A stretch of 25,048 nucleotides of DNA from Patescibacteria group bacterium (GTDB lineage: Bacteria > Patescibacteriota > Patescibacteriia > UBA2591 > UBA6264). The stretch covers positions 1 through 25,048 of the forward strand of contig JAHIMV010000131.1 of NCBI GenBank assembly GCA_018896315.1. Reading direction: 5' to 3'. The notes beneath the pieces are model-generated. The model was not told the DNA's origin and ran no database searches. It was given only the letters and a program-made list of their open reading frames with translations. Shown piece by piece: positions 23,388-25,048 of the stretch; positions within the stretch are counted from its first letter, which is position 1, and each line of letters opens with the position of its first letter. Position numbers and translations under genes: made by a program.

Positions 23388-23415
23388 ATTATACAAGATA
23401 AATAAAAAAAAGCAA
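23388..23415 (-). promoter_or_regulatory. promoter of the nusA-tig-phosphodiesterase operon
   Basis: On the reverse strand, TTGCTT (23410-23415) and consensus TATAAT (23388-23393) with a 16-bp spacer. The leader between it and nusA is about 200 nt and consists mostly of repeats C and B. Confidence 0.6.
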
Positions 23416-23422
23416 TACCTTT

Positions 23423-23989
23423 CTAATTTTTAATAAAAATTAGGGCGTAGTGATAAGGACCGGCTTCAATTTCTTTTCCTAGAATCAAATTACATCTGTC
23501 AGCATTTCTTTTTACTTGTTCTGGCCCAATTCGGTCCTGAATTGGCGGGCCAAAAGGGGCTTGAGTTTTTTTCCAGTCAGTAATTAAAAGTTTTCCATTC
23601 TTTTTTAAAATTCGGACCGCTTCTTGAATAATTAAATCATCTCTTTTTGTTTGGAAAAAGACATTATTAATCATAGCTAAATCAATAGATTCATTGGGAA
23701 TTTTTGTTGCTCGGAGAATTTCTAAATTAGCCCAAACAGTTTTAATATTGGGAATGCCAAATAAATTAGCCATACTATTAACGTTTTCCAGAGCAGATTT
23801 AACCACATCAACAGCATAAACTAAACCATCAGGACCAATTAATTTGGCAGCTTGCAAGGTAAAATATCCACGGCGACCGCAGCCTAAGTCAGCAACAATC
23901 ATTTTCTCGGCAATCCCTGCTTTTTCTAATAAAAGGCGAGCATCAATTAATTCCTTCCCCCCGGGAACTTGGATTTGTTGTTCTGCCAT
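23423..23989 (-). CDS. class I SAM-dependent methyltransferase
   Basis: 188 residues. Motif I is MIVADLGCGRRGYFTLQAA (near 31-49), the AdoMet-binding glycine loop; an acidic residue ends beta-2 in VYAVDVVKSALENV; motif II-like region is ESIDLAMINNVFFQ, and the C-terminal half has RILKKNGKLLITDWKK, as in UbiE/Methyltransf_11-type enzymes. The substrate cannot be inferred. The gene ends a few bases before the nusA promoter and runs in the same direction. Confidence 0.85.
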   Translation of the reverse strand: MAEQQIQVPGGKELIDARLLLEKAGIAEKMIVADLGCGRRGYFTLQAAKLIGPDGLVYAVDVVKSALENVNSMANLFGIPNIKTVWANLEILRATKIPNESIDLAMINNVFFQTKRDDLIIQEAVRILKKNGKLLITDWKKTQAPFGPPIQDRIGPEQVKRNADRCNLILGKEIEAGPYHYALIFIKN

Positions 23990-24079
23990 ATGACTTGATT
24001 ATTTTTATTTATTATCTATCAGTTTAAGTTATTTTAAAATACTTGGCAAGTTGTTTTTAAACCTTTATGATAAAAAGAT

Positions 24080-25048
24080 ATGGACTGGAAAAAATATTTA
24101 TGTTTAATCCTGCTCGTCCTGATTTGTCTTGGTTATAGTTTTTTTATTTTAGAAAAGATTAATTTGGTTAATAGTGATTTAGGCCGGCATTTGAAAAACG
24201 GAGAAATGGTTCGGCAGGGAGAAACAGATGTTTTAAAAACAAATTTTTATTCTTATACTCATCCAGAGCATCCAACGGTTAATCACCATTGGTCCAGCGG
24301 GGTTTTGTTTTTTTTAATCCAGCAGATAAGCGGATTTAAAGGGTTGTCTATTTTCTATTTGATTTTATGTTTAATAAGTCTATTGGTTGTTTTTTATTTA
24401 AGTTATAAAAATGCTGGTTTTTTAATTCCTTTTATTCTTTGTTTATTAACATTGCCCCTTTTAATCAGGCGCGCGGAAATTAGGCCGGAAATTTTTTCAA
24501 CTCTTTTTAGCATTTTGTTTTTTTATTTGCTTTGGCAAAATAAACAGGATAAAATTTCTTATAAATGGCTTTTTGTTTTACCGGTTTTACAGATTTTTTG
24601 GGTTAATTTGCATTTATATTTTTTCTTAGGTCCTTTGATGGTCGGTGCATTTTTATTGGAAAAATTAATTTTTGAGTTTAATAGAGAAAAAATAAAAAAA
24701 TATGTTTTAATACTAATTTTAGTTGTTTTAGTAATGTTAATTAACCCAATGGGACTAAAAGGAGCTTTATATCCTTTAACTGTTTTTCAAGATTTTGGTT
24801 ATCGCGTGGCTGAGGTTCAATCAGTCTGGTTTATGGATGCATATAATAATCAGCCTGGTTATTGGTTTTTTAAAGCAAATTTTTTGTTGTTATTATTATC
24901 CTTTACTTTCGTTATCTTTTTTGATAAAAAGAATTTCAGTTTAGGTAATTTTTTTCTCGCAATTGGTTTCAGTATGATGGCATGGCTGATGGTTCGCCAT
25001 ATTACCCTTTTCGGTTTTTTTGCTTTGCCGATTATAGCTATTAATTTG
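24080..25048 (+). CDS. large membrane protein, GT-C glycosyltransferase-like (3' end missing)
   Basis: The frame from ATG 24080 is open to the window end, 323 codons. It begins MDWKKYLCLILLVLICLGYS, a first membrane helix, followed by an outside loop NLVNSDLGRHLKNGEMVRQG and THPEHPTVNHHWSSGVLFFL. An Asp just after helix one, then His-x2-Gly and a Trp-containing helix start, is the pattern of GT-C-fold glycosyltransferase relatives that use lipid-linked sugars. At least eight hydrophobic segments follow. The function is inferred only from that fold pattern. It is transcribed away from the methyltransferase gene. Confidence 0.7.
   Translation, partial: MDWKKYLCLILLVLICLGYSFFILEKINLVNSDLGRHLKNGEMVRQGETDVLKTNFYSYTHPEHPTVNHHWSSGVLFFLIQQISGFKGLSIFYLILCLISLLVVFYLSYKNAGFLIPFILCLLTLPLLIRRAEIRPEIFSTLFSILFFYLLWQNKQDKISYKWLFVLPVLQIFWVNLHLYFFLGPLMVGAFLLEKLIFEFNREKIKKYVLILILVVLVMLINPMGLKGALYPLTVFQDFGYRVAEVQSVWFMDAYNNQPGYWFFKANFLLLLLSFTFVIFFDKKNFSLGNFFLAIGFSMMAWLMVRHITLFGFFALPIIAINL

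Overview
The window is low-GC bacterial DNA that reads with the standard code: TGA is used as a stop, for example at the end of the thiI and iscU genes. Small gene set, short intergenic gaps, a 23S gene carrying an intron and an expansion segment, no 16S next to it, and several families of short palindromic repeats together suggest a Candidate Phyla Radiation (Patescibacteria) genome, most likely Parcubacteria-like. That placement is inference from style and protein families, not from a search. Layout: 1-2002 is a MacB/LolD-type ABC exporter (ATPase cut by the window edge, then permease), its two genes separated by an AT-rich dispersed repeat. 2004-2760 holds terminators, tRNA-Pro and a small reverse-strand gene behind an attenuator-like leader. 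2760-4600 carries thiI (tRNA 4-thiouridine) and a small DksA-type zinc-finger protein. 4601-9014 is an envelope block: a secreted SpoIID-domain protein on the reverse strand, then a Wzx-like flippase directly abutting an O-antigen-ligase-like protein. 9020-11127 is tRNA-Ser followed by a probable small island bounded by two 100-bp direct repeats, each ending in an 18-bp copy of the tRNA-Ser 3' end; it contains an Xre regulator remnant, a Cys-rich exported protein and a four-helix membrane protein. 11128-16080 contains a truncated ASCH-domain gene, a strong promoter, and the 23S and 5S rRNA genes with no 16S beside them. The 23S gene is interrupted by a 973-nt group I intron encoding a LAGLIDADG endonuclease. 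16149-19435 is an operon of an EndoQ-like DNA repair nuclease, a cysteine desulfurase and an IscU scaffold, flanked on both sides by tandem copies of one repeat. 19607-19890 is a cluster of tRNA-Leu(UAG), tRNA-Leu(UAA) and tRNA-Gly(GCC). 19891-23183 is a reverse-strand nusA - trigger factor - phosphodiesterase operon with a recognisable promoter. 23423-25048 has a SAM methyltransferase and the start of a large membrane protein. How the genes connect: the cysteine desulfurase can feed sulfur both to IscU (Fe-S clusters) and to ThiI (tRNA thiolation); the flippase and ligase belong together in surface polysaccharide assembly; NusA and trigger factor couple transcription and early protein folding. 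The most unusual feature of the window is its load of hairpin repeats: at least five distinct families. Copies repeatedly end exactly at start or stop codons, sit in-frame inside nusA, interrupt a tRNA-Ser-derived sequence in the T-loop, and keep their stems paired through compensating changes between copies.
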